A stretch of DNA of 64,000 bases from Oscarella lobularis (Eukaryota; Porifera; Homoscleromorpha; Homosclerophorida; Oscarellidae), in assembly GCF_947507565.1 (NCBI RefSeq), contig NC_089188.1:1054001-1118000 (forward strand). Reading direction: 5' to 3'. Positions 32,352 to 43,400 of this stretch are shown piece by piece. The notes beneath the pieces were generated by a model. It did no database searches and was not told the origin of the DNA. It worked only from the letters and a program-made list of their open reading frames with translations. A program made the position numbers and the translations under genes. Within the stretch, counting starts at the first letter, position 1, and each line of letters starts with the position of its first letter.

Positions 32352-32453
32352 ATGAGCTCCTGGGTAGTCTCCTTCATCCTTAGCCTTGCACTGGCGGCGA
32401 GCTTGAGCTCGAAACTAGACGCCGCTTCAAAAAACGACGCTGACTACAAACCT
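32352..32453 (+). pseudogene. First exon piece of thrombospondin-type copy 1, cut by an insertion
   Basis: ATG at 32352 begins MSSWVVSFILSLALAASLSS, the same signal peptide as the intact copy at 40478. Coding similarity stops after ctgactacaaacct at 32453 and resumes after an identical 25-base word at 37166-37190. In place, the reading frame ends soon in unrelated sequence (stop about 32484). Confidence 0.85.
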
Positions 32454-32536
32454 TCCCACCGGTCCCATGGGTTGAGTCATTACTGACTGCGAAAGTAAAC
32501 ACAATAATTTTCTAATTATTTTACCGAACATGTCAG

Positions 32537-32960
32537 GAAATTTCCGTTACAGAAAACGTCGATTTTTCTGACGTAGTCTTCGTAGATAATGCTGGTATTT
32601 TTAATTAAATAATTAATTATTGTATGACTGCTACCAAACTCATTTAGACCTCGGCACTTATACCGTTCTTCCGGAACTCAAAACCGTTCATTACCAGAGA
32701 AGGTTCGCAGAGCACACACGTTCTTCGTACTTACACAACTGTCTTTAGGAATTCCGCTTTTGCAAAACACCATCCCTCCGTTTTCAATTGGACCGATTTG
32801 CTGTCAAAAACGGAAGAGATGTGGCTGCATAAGACAGTATGATGGCATAATGAAAGATTTCACTCTTATAGAGATTTGTTCTTTTTGTCTAGGGCATAAC
32901 TCCTATGGTTTCTGAGTTCGCTTTTGAGTCGTGGAACAAGGCTTTGAGTGAGGCTACAAG
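32537..32960 (+). pseudogene. Four-exon fragment of an unidentified gene
   Basis: Exons 32537-32594, 32648-32702, 32749-32836 and 32893-32960 splice with consistent phases (1, 2, 0, 2). They read ENVDFSDVVFVDNA, DLGTYTVLPELKTVHYQRR, NSAFAKHHPSVFNWTDLLSK and GITPMVSEFAFESWNKALSE. The quality of the splice signals and uninterrupted frames suggest real coding ancestry. The fragment ends where the copied locus D leader begins (about 32965). I do not recognise the family. Confidence 0.5.
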
Positions 32961-33128
32961 GTTTGCTACTGGTGAATGGCGACGTAGGCGGACGCCAAGT
33001 GCCAAGAGCTGAGGAGTGATGCGGATGTGCCTTGAGCTCAGGGAATCCGTCTGCGCTTCATTGGTGAGCACGGGTTGCGCTCGCCCCTTAAGTTCGTCGC
33101 CCGTCGTCGTACGTCGTCGCCTGTCGCA

Positions 33129-35788
33129 ATGCTAAGGCAATTTCACCTTTCTCTTTTCGACGTTGTCGTCGTCGTCGTCGTTGTCGTCGCCGTGACGATG
33201 ATAGAGGCAATGGACCCACCTGAAGCAACTGAACCAACAACAAGTAAGCAGTGCGTCACCTGACGCAACCATAGGGAAACGATTGACGCGTTCTTTGTTG
33301 GGGAGGGGAGGGGAGGGAGGGGGGAAGTAGTAACGGAGATGATATAGACTCACGGATCTTAGAAGATGTGATAGACTATCATCTCTTCAATTTCCTTTTA
33401 CCTCTCCTCGCACGCGTTAGAATGACAATTAAAGCTCCCTTTGGTTCGCCTTTTTTTTGACCTCGCATGCGTTGTCCTTTATGGGTTGGTGCCAACGCGT
33501 CACCTCGCGGTTATCGTCTCCCCCAATAGTTCCAGACGAATTTCTCATTGTCGCCGAAACCACTTCCCTTCGGCTCGTGACTCCGAACGGCTCCCTGGTC
33601 CGGACAATCGAGAACACGCAAACGCAACGCGTCGTCGGCGTCGCGCACAACGTCGACACTCAGACAATTTTCTGGACGGACATCTCTCTCGAAGCGATCG
33701 TCACCTCGAACGTCGACGGCACGAACGTTCGAACGATCGTCTCGCGACTGGTTATACCGAGCGGAGTCGCCTACGATCCATCGGCCAAGCACGTCTATTT
33801 CTCCGACTCGAGCTTAGATGTAATCGGTGTCGCCACGTTGGACGGTAATTATTCCGTGCCGCTCATCAGCACGGATCTCGTCGAACCACGTGCGATTATT
33901 CTCCAACCGTCGATGGGGTAAATGATCGATAGTAGAACGGGGTGTTAGATTATTACTCTAGTCGCTCGTACGAAGGTTAATGTACTGGATTGATTCGGGA
34001 TCGAAAGCCAAAATCGAACGCGCGTTTATGAGCGGCAATAATCGAACTGCGCTAATTGAGGGGTATGACCTCGGCTGGCCATACGGATTGACGATATCCG
34101 GCGAACGTCTCTATTGGATCGACGGAAAAGCGGACAAGGTTTTTATCTCACGACTATATCGCGATTCCTTCTCTCGATCGTCTTTTTGCGCAGATGGAGT
34201 CGAGCGACCTCAATGGGAACGATCGTCAGGTGATGTTGACCTTTTCCGCGAACATTCACCCCTTCGGAATGGCGATCACTTCGGAGACGATCTATTTTAC
34301 GGATCGTTACGCTCGCGTCGTGTACGGCCTGCCGATGAGCTCCAATCTCAGCGAATCGGACCTCAGCGTCGTCACGAGGACGAGATCGACGCCTTACGGC
34401 CTTTCGCTCTACCGCGCGGGCGAGAACGCAACCGGTAGTCCCCGCTTATCAATCATCTCTTCAATTGCATGTGTTTTCTATTTTTAGAAGTGAACCGTTG
34501 CTCGCTGAATAATGGCGATTGTGAACAAATGTGCCTCGCTGAGCCGACGGGGCGGATGTGTGCCTGCAGCGTCGGAGTCCTAAATCAAGACGGCGTGTCG
34601 TGCGGCGGTCGGTCGTCACGTACTATCTTCCGTCTGCTTTATCGATTCTTTTTTCTGCTAATAGAGCCCGACACTGTTATCTTTCTCGTCGAAAACGACG
34701 AGATTCGCGGATACGTGTTGAGAAACGGCGCACTTCAGCCGGCGATAGCGCCGATTACCACCGTCAAGAGGCCGATCTCCGTCGCCGTCGATCCGACGAC
34801 GGAGTTGTTATACGTTTCGGACATAACAGACAGGGCGATTTTCGAAGTGACGAAAGACGGCCAAAAGCGACTCGTTCTCGACGATCCTCCTCTGTCCTAT
34901 GCGGACAACATCGCCGTCGACTACGTCAGCAAAGTGCTCTACTATACGGACCGAACGGCTAATATTATCGGCGTCGTCAGCGTGAAGGGCGATTGGCGGA
35001 AGACGCTTATCGGCGGTTTGGACGAGCCGCGTGGGTTGAAGTTGGATATTGCGGAAGGGTGAGTTGGAAAGTCGGTTTTCGCTTTCTTCTTATAGGCATC
35101 CTTTCACATGGCTTGTCTAGACACCACTCTAAACTCCTATTTCTATGTGTTTCAGGATGATTTATTGGTCGGACTGGGGTTCTGTGCCGAAAATTGAACG
35201 TGTTTCAATGACGGGGGAGCGTCGTCAGGTGCTCGTATCCACGCTAATCGTATGGCCCAACGGGATTACTCTTGACTTGGCCAAAAGACTTCTCTACTGG
35301 GCCGATGCTAGATTGGATAAAGTAAGAGAAGAAAAGTTAGTCAAAAAAGAAACAGTAAGCGAGACGATTTCTTGTTTAGATCGAAGTCTGCAATTTCGAC
35401 GGAACAAATCGACGTCTCCTTGGCACGTACCCTCAAGTGCATCCGTACGCCTTGGACATATACGGCGACTTGCTCATCTGGTCTGACTGGCAACACAACA
35501 CGGTGGGATCAGTGAACATAGACGGCAGTAATTTCAAAGTCTTCTTTGCTCCGCACGTTTCCTTTTGGCGACCGACCGGCCTAAGCGTCTACAATAGCTC
35601 CGCGCCAATCGGTATGAATAGGCTCTCGTTTGATGTAGAAGTCCAAATGATTTCCTTTTCTTCAGCTACAAGTGCCTGTTTGGGCAATGACTGTTCCTCG
35701 GATCAGGTTTGCGTGCCGGAGAACAGCACGTCATACCAATGCTTCTGCAAATTCGGCAATTACAATCCATCGACGGAGAAGTGCGATC
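33129..35788 (+). pseudogene. YWTD locus H: partial copy of locus D (exons 1-9 only)
   Basis: Nine exons (33129-33243, 33530-33917, 33976-34138, 34194-34434, 34488-34607, 34665-35058, 35156-35321, 35380-35611 and 35666-35788) correspond one-to-one to exons 1-9 of locus D. Sizes are the same except for the signal exon, which has a different valine run. No internal stops are seen in these exons; the exon-5 donor is weaker (G|GTCGGT versus G|GTACGT). Similarity ends about 25 bases into intron 9. Propellers 3-4, Ig, stalk, membrane helix and tail are absent, so reading on gives a stop near 35859. It could at most make a secreted two-propeller protein. Confidence 0.85.
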
Positions 35789-35815
35789 GTAAGGACAAAA
35801 TTAAAATTCTCTTTA

Positions 35816-35947
35816 GGCAGGGTTCTGCCCCGATCTCACTTGCCGACCCATACTACTAGTACCACATCATTTTATGGCATCTCGCGCATTTTAGTACCAT
35901 TAGACTGTGAAACGTGCACAGTACCAAAACTTTTATCATACCCTGCC
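35816..35947. mobile_element. Possible small MITE with GGCAGGGT termini
   Basis: GGCAGGGT at 35816-35823 is matched by ACCCTGCC at 35940-35947, enclosing 132 bases right at the truncation point of locus H. No target duplication is evident and the terminal match is only 8 bases, so this is tentative. Confidence 0.25.
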
Positions 35948-36449
35948 CATTGGTTAGGTAATTTGACGAGAAACGGGTCGAATAGACTTAGCTACTAGCG
36001 TTTTCGTCGGATTGTTAGCGTATCACGTGCAACGCACGTTTCACTTGCCCGTTATAATAGCACCTTGATTTTGCTGACCAAGCGTACGGCGTAACTGCGT
36101 ATGCGTTCGCTTTCACATCCAAATAGCGACTCAATGTTTAGAATAGACCCACAATGCATTTTGCGACCGATTCATTGCGTCTACTTCTCGTATTAGGGCA
36201 TTTCGTAGCAACGCGACGATTGACGTCATGCGTCGCTCAATGTCGCGTGACAAGGCGTGCCTGGCGTACGTAGCACACATTCTTTGTCGTTTTTCATGTT
36301 TTGAATTGATTTTCAACCAAATATCGTTTGATTTTGTTGGCAGAAATGCATTTGCAGCCGATTGGCAGAAGTTTCGGTTCAAACGAAGCACTTTTTGTGA
36401 CTTTTTGATCGCGAACAGCTGCAGTCGTTCGTCCCTAGTCGCGTATGAG

Positions 36450-36605
36450 TATAAATAGTCAGCGCTTACAAGTACTAATCAGATGGAGCAGAGCAGAGCT
36501 CGTGGCTAGGATAGAAGGGAGATTGGCAACATTCCCCAAGGTTTGACTATGGCCCGGTGGTCGCCTCATTCCTCACTTGCCCGGCCAACACCGACTTTCG
36601 GTGTT
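36450..36605 (+). promoter_or_regulatory. TATA-like site and downstream hairpin, unidentified unit
   Basis: TATAAATA at 36450-36457 is followed about 130 bases on by a perfect 8-base hairpin (AACACCGA, loop CTT, TCGGTGTT, 36587-36605). No coding gene is seen between 35950 and 37165. A retroelement LTR or a non-coding transcription unit are both possible. Confidence 0.25.
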
Positions 36606-37165
36606 TTGGCGGAGTACAACACTAGGACATCTTCCCTTCCCTTCCCCGTTTCGTTAGTTCCCTCTATGTATTTCGTTCAAATGCCTGTCGATGTTTAGTT
36701 CGTTGCCTCCCTGAGTAGATTAGTTAAGCTTATTATTAATTATACTTACTTGACAAGGGTGTAACTTGGCACGCCTTCCTAGTTCTCGCATCTCTCTCCC
36801 AGTTCCTGGGGCACCTCTGTCACCGGATAAACCTCCATAGCACCGTCTTCCGTGGGGTTTGTGTCAAGTGTCGGTGTTTTTTGTCAATTTTTTTAAACTT
36901 CTCTAAGCGAGAAAACGCGTTTTTTGAGCTTGTGGCGGTCAAACGACGAGTTTGTAAGCTTTTTACCCCCAAAGGGGGCCCCTTCGCCCAATCCACGACT
37001 ATAGAAGTCCTTTACCCAAACCTTCAGACTCATAGGCAAAAGTAACTGTTCTTTACAGTTTATCGCCAGACTGACAAGTAAAACTCAGTTTCCCAACGTT
37101 TCTAAACTAAAGCTAAAGCTAGGTAATCCCTCTTCCTCATTTAAAAAATTCTCGGCAGAACCTGT

Positions 37166-39507
37166 AAAAAACGACGCTGACTACAAACCTACGTGCGACT
37201 GCGTCTCAACGACACTAGTTTGCGTCCTTGCCGTTGACGTTCAATTGGGCGGCGGAGGCGGCGCCAACGGCGACGCCGCGGCATATCTCGTGTAAGATAC
37301 CACGGCGTCCTTTGGCACGACCTTCGAGCTTAGAATGAGCAGAAAACCAAAGGTGGGCGTCTACGCCACTTGCTTGAATCGGAAGTCATGGGAAAACGCG
37401 TCTGTCAGTGCAATCGGTTTCGTAGAGAATAGGTCAGACCTGACTATAGGCCGGATGCGGTTATCTGTAGACGTTCTTGCTTTAGCTGGAATGACGGTGC
37501 CTGCAGCGTCTCTTCGAAGTCCTTTGCCGTTAGACAGGGTTTCACTGAGAGGTAAGTAGTAGTAGCAAAAAACGTTGATGAGAGGATTCTGTTTCACATT
37601 CTTTTTTTAGTAATTTGGCCGAACGCCCGTGTTCTCTCGTCAGGTTTGTATAGCTGCCTGATATTCTATACTACTCCTTTCCGTAGCTCTTCTCCGACGT
37701 CTCCTCTTGACGTCAAAGTTGTGGAGCACTTGTACAAAGAACCGACGGCATTTTTTGTCTTAGTCTAATCTATATCTGTCTAGGTATGCATCGTCTAATG
37801 GTCGACTCCGGCGTAGGGCAGTTGATCTATCGACTCTAAATAAGGATACTGAAGATCTACGGTGAGATATCGTGTCTCGCACGGTAACTTTCGGTAGAGT
37901 CTCTTCGTCTCTAAGATCCGGCTCCTGCGATTGCGAGTCAGAAGTTCTGTTTCGATGGTTGCAGGGAAAGGCTCAGACGAAAACGTCTAATTGCACGACG
38001 AAAGGAAATGAACTGCTCGCTTCCATCGTAATTGAAAGTACGTGTCACAATAGAGTCCTTGACACCAAATAATTATCTTTGCAGACGATAAATGTGGTTT
38101 ACTTCGTGCTCCTCCTCGCAGCCGCCTGTCGTGTTCATCGAGCGGTCGGCAAGAAACGTGCAGTATCCAGTGTGACAAGGGCTACGTCATCAACGGATCG
38201 ATATCGACAGCGAAGCAAACATGCAATCCAGCTGTAGGTTGGTCACCTGAGGAACTCCGCTGCCGTCTCGCTTATTGACCTCTCGCGCCCGGCACGCCCA
38301 CCCTAAAGCAGGTCTGGGACTCCGAGGCTACTAGTTTACAGGAGATCATGTTTGAAACAACTTCCATTTTGTTGTTTAGCTGCCCCATTTCATCGTCGAA
38401 AGTAAGTAAAACAGCTGCAGCTTGACTGACATTCCGTTTGATGGCGCTCTTCTTTCTAAACACTCGACGCGAATGTTAGGGACGAGTGTTTGGGCAGACG
38501 AGCTTCATCAAACGCAATCTCATTCAACCAGTAGTTGTTTCTAACCTTTATCGAAAGAATCAAATAGAATCAATAAGAACAAAATGAAACTCGTTTTGAA
38601 TATAAATTCATATGAATTTGTGATCTGGTGGTATACGGGACATCCCGGAAGGACCCTTGCTTCAAAGAAACTCTTTTTAATTAAATATAGGCGGTGCCGT
38701 CGAATGGGTTTGTGAGCTGTCCCCACGGCCGATCTTACGGCGTCGAATGCGAAGTCATTTGGGATCAGGGCTACGAGCGTCTCGTCGCCGGAAGTCGTCG
38801 CTGCGCGACGGGCGGAAAGTGGTCGAATGCGAACACGGCGTGCCGCGAATCGGACTACTGTTTTCTTCAAAAGTCCATTCCCAGCGTACCCCACAGCACA
38901 AGTGCACGCGTACGCGCCGGGCCCGAGCGATTCGCAGAGCGCGTGCGAACTGCAGATGGAATCTACTGCGGCGTCGACTCCGACTTGGACTGTTATCCCG
39001 ACCACGCGCTACCCTGCAACGATTCCCGCTGTCGCGCCGATAACTGCCACATACCAAACAGCGATCAAACGGACACGGATGGCGGCGGCGTAGGAGATGC
39101 GTGCGACAATGACGACGACCAAGACTGCGTTTCTGACGAAAACGATAACTGTCCGTTGATTTCGAATTCGAATCAGATTGACAGCGACGGCGACGGCGAC
39201 GGAGACGCGTGCGATAACTGTTGCACCGATTCGAATCCCGATCAGGCGGACGAGGACGGGGATGAGATCGGAGACGCGTGCGACGGCGATGTCAACGGCG
39301 ACGGAGTTGGAAATCTGACAGACAATTGCGTCGGCGTTCTGAATTCGCCTCAGACGGACGGAGACGGCGACGGCGTTGGGGACGCGTGCGACAATTGCGT
39401 TGCTGTGCGCAATCCGGATCCGACGGGAATGGGGTCGGAGACGCGTGCGATGATGGGATCGATACGGATAAGGATGGGGCTATTGACAGTCACGATAATT
39501 GTCCGAG
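37166..39507 (+). pseudogene. Thrombospondin-type copy 1, main part (truncated and rearranged)
   Basis: It continues the gene begun at 32352. The unnamed Cys domain exons (37166 to about 38041) are intact, with donors and acceptors as in copy 2. The first sushi domain starts near 38085, but after RCRLA the sequence departs and a TGA follows (38276-38278). Sushi 2-3 coding exons are missing; 38279-38690 is unrelated and shows no gene. It resumes at 38695 with the fourth sushi (SNGFVSCPHGRSYGVECEVI), then the EGF segment, which is inverted (38875-38959), then TSP type-3 calcium repeats of DGDGDGDACDNC type. It ends abruptly at 39504-39507, where sequence copied from MYCBPAP begins. The TSP C-terminal and MAM domains are absent. 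Confidence 0.85.
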
Positions 39508-40043
39508 GCTTCGTTGATACGAGCTCGTGCTGAGATGGCTTAGCTTCCGGAGGCGCCCGTCGTGCAACCGTCACACTTGAAAATGTAAATCAATAATAGA
39601 TAGCTTATGCATTTATTATTTATTTACCTTCGCGTCTGCGGTCTTTTTTCTTCGTCTCTGGGTGCAGTTTTTCGTAAGAGAACCGTCTTTAATTGAGGCG
39701 GAGGTGGTGCAGAAGTAGTTTGGTCATTTTGGTCAAGCGTCTGCATACGGGTAAGATCGTCGTGTGGACAAAGAACACTTCTTTTATCGATTGCGAGCGC
39801 GTCGACGTCCTCGCCGCGAATCACTTCGTCGTTTGCGCTGCTGCGCTTGCGCGCGATGTCGCCCGTCGCCGCCGTGGCGGTGTCCGAAGTCATCCCCTCT
39901 TCGCCAGACGCTCCTGGACCTTTTGGTCCTTTTCCTAGTGATTGAAAGTAAGGAAGGAACTCTCGACGATAGCGTTTGGGAGCACCGTTCGACGATTTCG
40001 GCCGATCTCGCTTCGATTGCTTGGCCGTTAGTCTGGTCGCCAT
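39508..40043 (-). pseudogene. MYCBPAP: Duplicated 5' fragment of MYCBPAP
   Basis: Exon 1 (40043-39628, MATRLTAKQSKRDRPKSS) and part of exon 2 (to 39508) match 31919-31364. This copy keeps the reading frame through REFLPYFQSLGKG where the complete gene has lost a base. It lacks the codons for LEEFRKVWQH and has an extra ttttggtcat-type insertion. The remaining exons are missing, so no full product is possible. Confidence 0.85.
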
Positions 40044-40477
40044 GGTGAGTAGGTGATATACGGGCGATCACCAAATTCTGCACAAGTTTATTTTTTTCCC
40101 TCACACAGCGATATTGTACACACACGCAGCACTAAAAATCCCGTTTTCCGCGTCTGCTTGCGCGCCTCACCCTGTTTCTCGACGTGGGCGTAGTTGGTTC
40201 GACCACGGACCCGCGGTTCGATAATTTTTCCACACTTAGATGCTGCACGACTTCGAGAATGACGCACACTCTGAAGACGACAAGTAAAGTCATTAATCAC
40301 AGTACAAATAATTATTCCTATTGATTTGATCTCTTATTTTTTTTGGTAGCTGCATCAGACGTAGTCTTCTTTGGAAGCATCGGACTCGGAGTTTTGTTAA
40401 AATACGGCGGGTCTTTCCCGGAGGAAACAGCTCACGTGCTGTTTCCAGAATATCATTTATCTCCATATAATCGCACA

Positions 40478-43400
40478 ATGAGCTCCTGGGTAGCCTCCTT
40501 CATCCTTAGCCTTGCACTGGCGGCGAGCTTGAGCTCGAAACTCGACGCCGCTTCTAACAACGACACTGACTACAAACCTACGTGCGACTGTGTCTCGACG
40601 ACACTAGTTTGCGTCATTGCCGTTGACGTTCAATTGGGCGGCGGAGGCGGCGCCAACGGCGACGCATATCTCGTGTAAGATACCACGGCATGCTTTGGCA
40701 CGACCTTCGAGCTTAGAATGAGCAGAAAACCAAAGGTGGGCGTCTACGCCACTTGCTTGAATCGGAAGTCATGGGAAAACGCGTCTGTTAGTGCAGTCGG
40801 TTTCGTAGAGAATAGGTTAGACCTAACTATAGGCCTGATGCGGTTATCTGTAGACGTTCTTGCTTTAGCTGGAATGACGGCGCCTGCAGCGTCTCTTCGA
40901 AGTCCTTTGCCGTTAGACAGGGCTTCACTGAAAGGTAAGTAGTAGTACAGTAGTAGTTGATGAGAGAGGATTCTGTTTCACATTCTTTTTTCAGTGATTT
41001 GGCCGAACGCCCGTGTTCTCTTGTCAGGTTTGTATAGTTCACTCGATCACCTGATATTCTATACTACTCCTTTCCGTAGCTCTTCTCCGACGTCTCCTCT
41101 TGACGTCAAAGTTGTAGAGCATTTGTACAAAGAACCGGCGGGCATTTTCTTTCTCTTAGTCTAATCTATATCTGTCTAGGTATGCATCGTCTAATGGTCG
41201 ACTCCGGCTTAGGGCAGTTGATCTATCGACTCTAAATAAGGATACTGAAGATCTACGGTGAGATATCGTGTCTCGCACGGTAACTTTCGGTGGAGTCTTC
41301 GTCTCTAAGATCCGGCTCCTGCGATTGCGAGTCAGAAGTTCTGTTTCAATGGTTACAGGGAAAGGCTCAGACGAAAACGTCTAATTGCACGACGAAAGGA
41401 AATGAACTGCTCACTTCCATCGTAATTGAAAGTACGTGTCACAATAGAGAGAGTCCTTGACACCAAATAATTATCTTTGCAGACGATAAATGTGGTTTAC
41501 TTCGTCCTCCTCCTCGCAGCCGCCTGTCGTGTTCATCGAGCGGTCGGCAAGAAACGTGCAGTATCCAGTGTGACAAGGGCTACGTCATCAACGGATCGAT
41601 ATCGACAGCGAAGCAAACATGCAATCCAGCTGTAGGTTGGTCACCTGAGGAACTCCGCTGCCGTCTCGCTGATTGCGGACCGGCTCCTATTCCTCCGAAC
41701 GGAGTCGTAGCGTGCACGGGAACGACGGTCAATTCCACGTGCACGCAATCGTGCAACGTGGGTCGCGTGCTGATTGGCGATTCGGGACGTCGATGTCAAG
41801 CCGACGGAAAATGGAACGGAACTGTGGCTAAATGCGCACGGGTTCGTTGTCCTTCGCTCGACTCCCCCCAAAACGGCTCCGTATCGTGCACGGGAATCAG
41901 ATATGGCGATGTAAGGCAATCGACCTCAATGGGCTGTAGATAGTTAATGCTATCCTTTACCTTCCCGTAAAGACATGCAAGTACAGTTGCAACGAGAGCC
42001 TGACTCTGATCGGATCTGCAAGCGTAACGTGTACAGAAAAGGGTCTCTGGACAGACAATCAGCCAACGTGTTCCAATCAACTCGATTGTCCTCCACTGGT
42101 AGCGTAATAATCAATAATTATTTTTGTATTATTATACTCTTTTTAATTAAATATAGGCGGTGCCGTCGAATGGGTTCGTGAGCTGTCCCCACGGCCGATC
42201 TTACGGCGTCGAATGCGAAGTCATTTGCAATCAGGGCTACGAGCGTCTCGTCGCCGGAAGTCGTCGCTGCACGACGGGCGGAAAGTGGTCAAATGCGAAC
42301 TCGGTGTGCCGCGAATCGGACTACTGTTTTCTTCAAAAGTCCAACTGCAGTTCGAACGCGCGCTGCGAATCGCTCGGGCCCGGCGCGTACGCGTGCACCT
42401 GTGCAGTGGGGTACGCTGGGAATGGAATCTACTGCGGCGTCGACTCCGACTTGGACGGTTATCCCGACCACGCGCTACCCTGCAACGATCCCCGCTGTCG
42501 CGCCGATAACTGTCGCATACCAAACAGCGATCAAACGGACACGGATGGCGGCGGCGTAGGAGATGCGTGCGACAATGACGACGACAATGACGGCGTTTCC
42601 GACGAAAACGATAACTGTCCGTTGATTTCGAATTCTAATCAGACTGACAGCGACGGCGACGGCGACGGAGACGCGTGCGATAACTGTCGCACCGATTCGA
42701 ATCCCGATCAGGCGGACGAGGACGGGGACGGGATCGGAGACGCGTGCGACGGCGATGTCGACGGCGACGGGGTTGGAAATGTGACGGACAATTGCGTGGG
42801 CGTGCCGAATTCGCGGCAGGCGGACGGAGACGGCGACGGCGTTGGGGACGCGTGCGACAATTGCGTTGCTATGCGCAATCCGGATCAGAACGACGTCGAC
42901 GGGAATGGGGTCGGAGACGCGTGCGATAATGGAATCGATACGGATAAGGATGGGGCTATTGACAGTCGCGATAATTGTCCGAGCATTCCAAACCCGAGCC
43001 AGGTATACACGAAGTGAATATATGTCTTAGAGAGAGATAAATACACTTTTTGAATTAGATTGATGTTGACGGAGATGGACGGGGAAACGCGTGTGATGAC
43101 GACGACGACGGTGACGGCATTCTCGATACTGACGACAAGTGTCCATTACGAAAAGACGTTCAGGTAATTAATTTAGTATAATTTATTATTAGAATAATTG
43201 AACGAATCATCATTGTCTTACGTTAGTGCGACGACGACGACGACGACGGAGATGGCGTGCCAAATAGATTGGTATTTTCTAAATTTAGTTGGGACTGTGT
43301 CTGAAATTAAGAGAATTTCTCTAGGACGCTTGTCCTTTGAATCCAAACGTGCAAAAAACCGATTTTTCAAACGGCGACGTTGTCACATTTCAGTCGGTCA

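Noticed and set aside
36480-36880. Spliceosomal snRNA gene downstream of the TATA-like site
   Set aside because: The short match atacttactt resembles a U1 5' end, but nothing after it fits U1, and no other snRNA core was found.
40717-40934. One uninterrupted exon through 40717-40934
   Set aside because: The frame is open, but only removal of 40816-40868 as an intron gives the phase needed downstream, and locus A has a real intron at this place.
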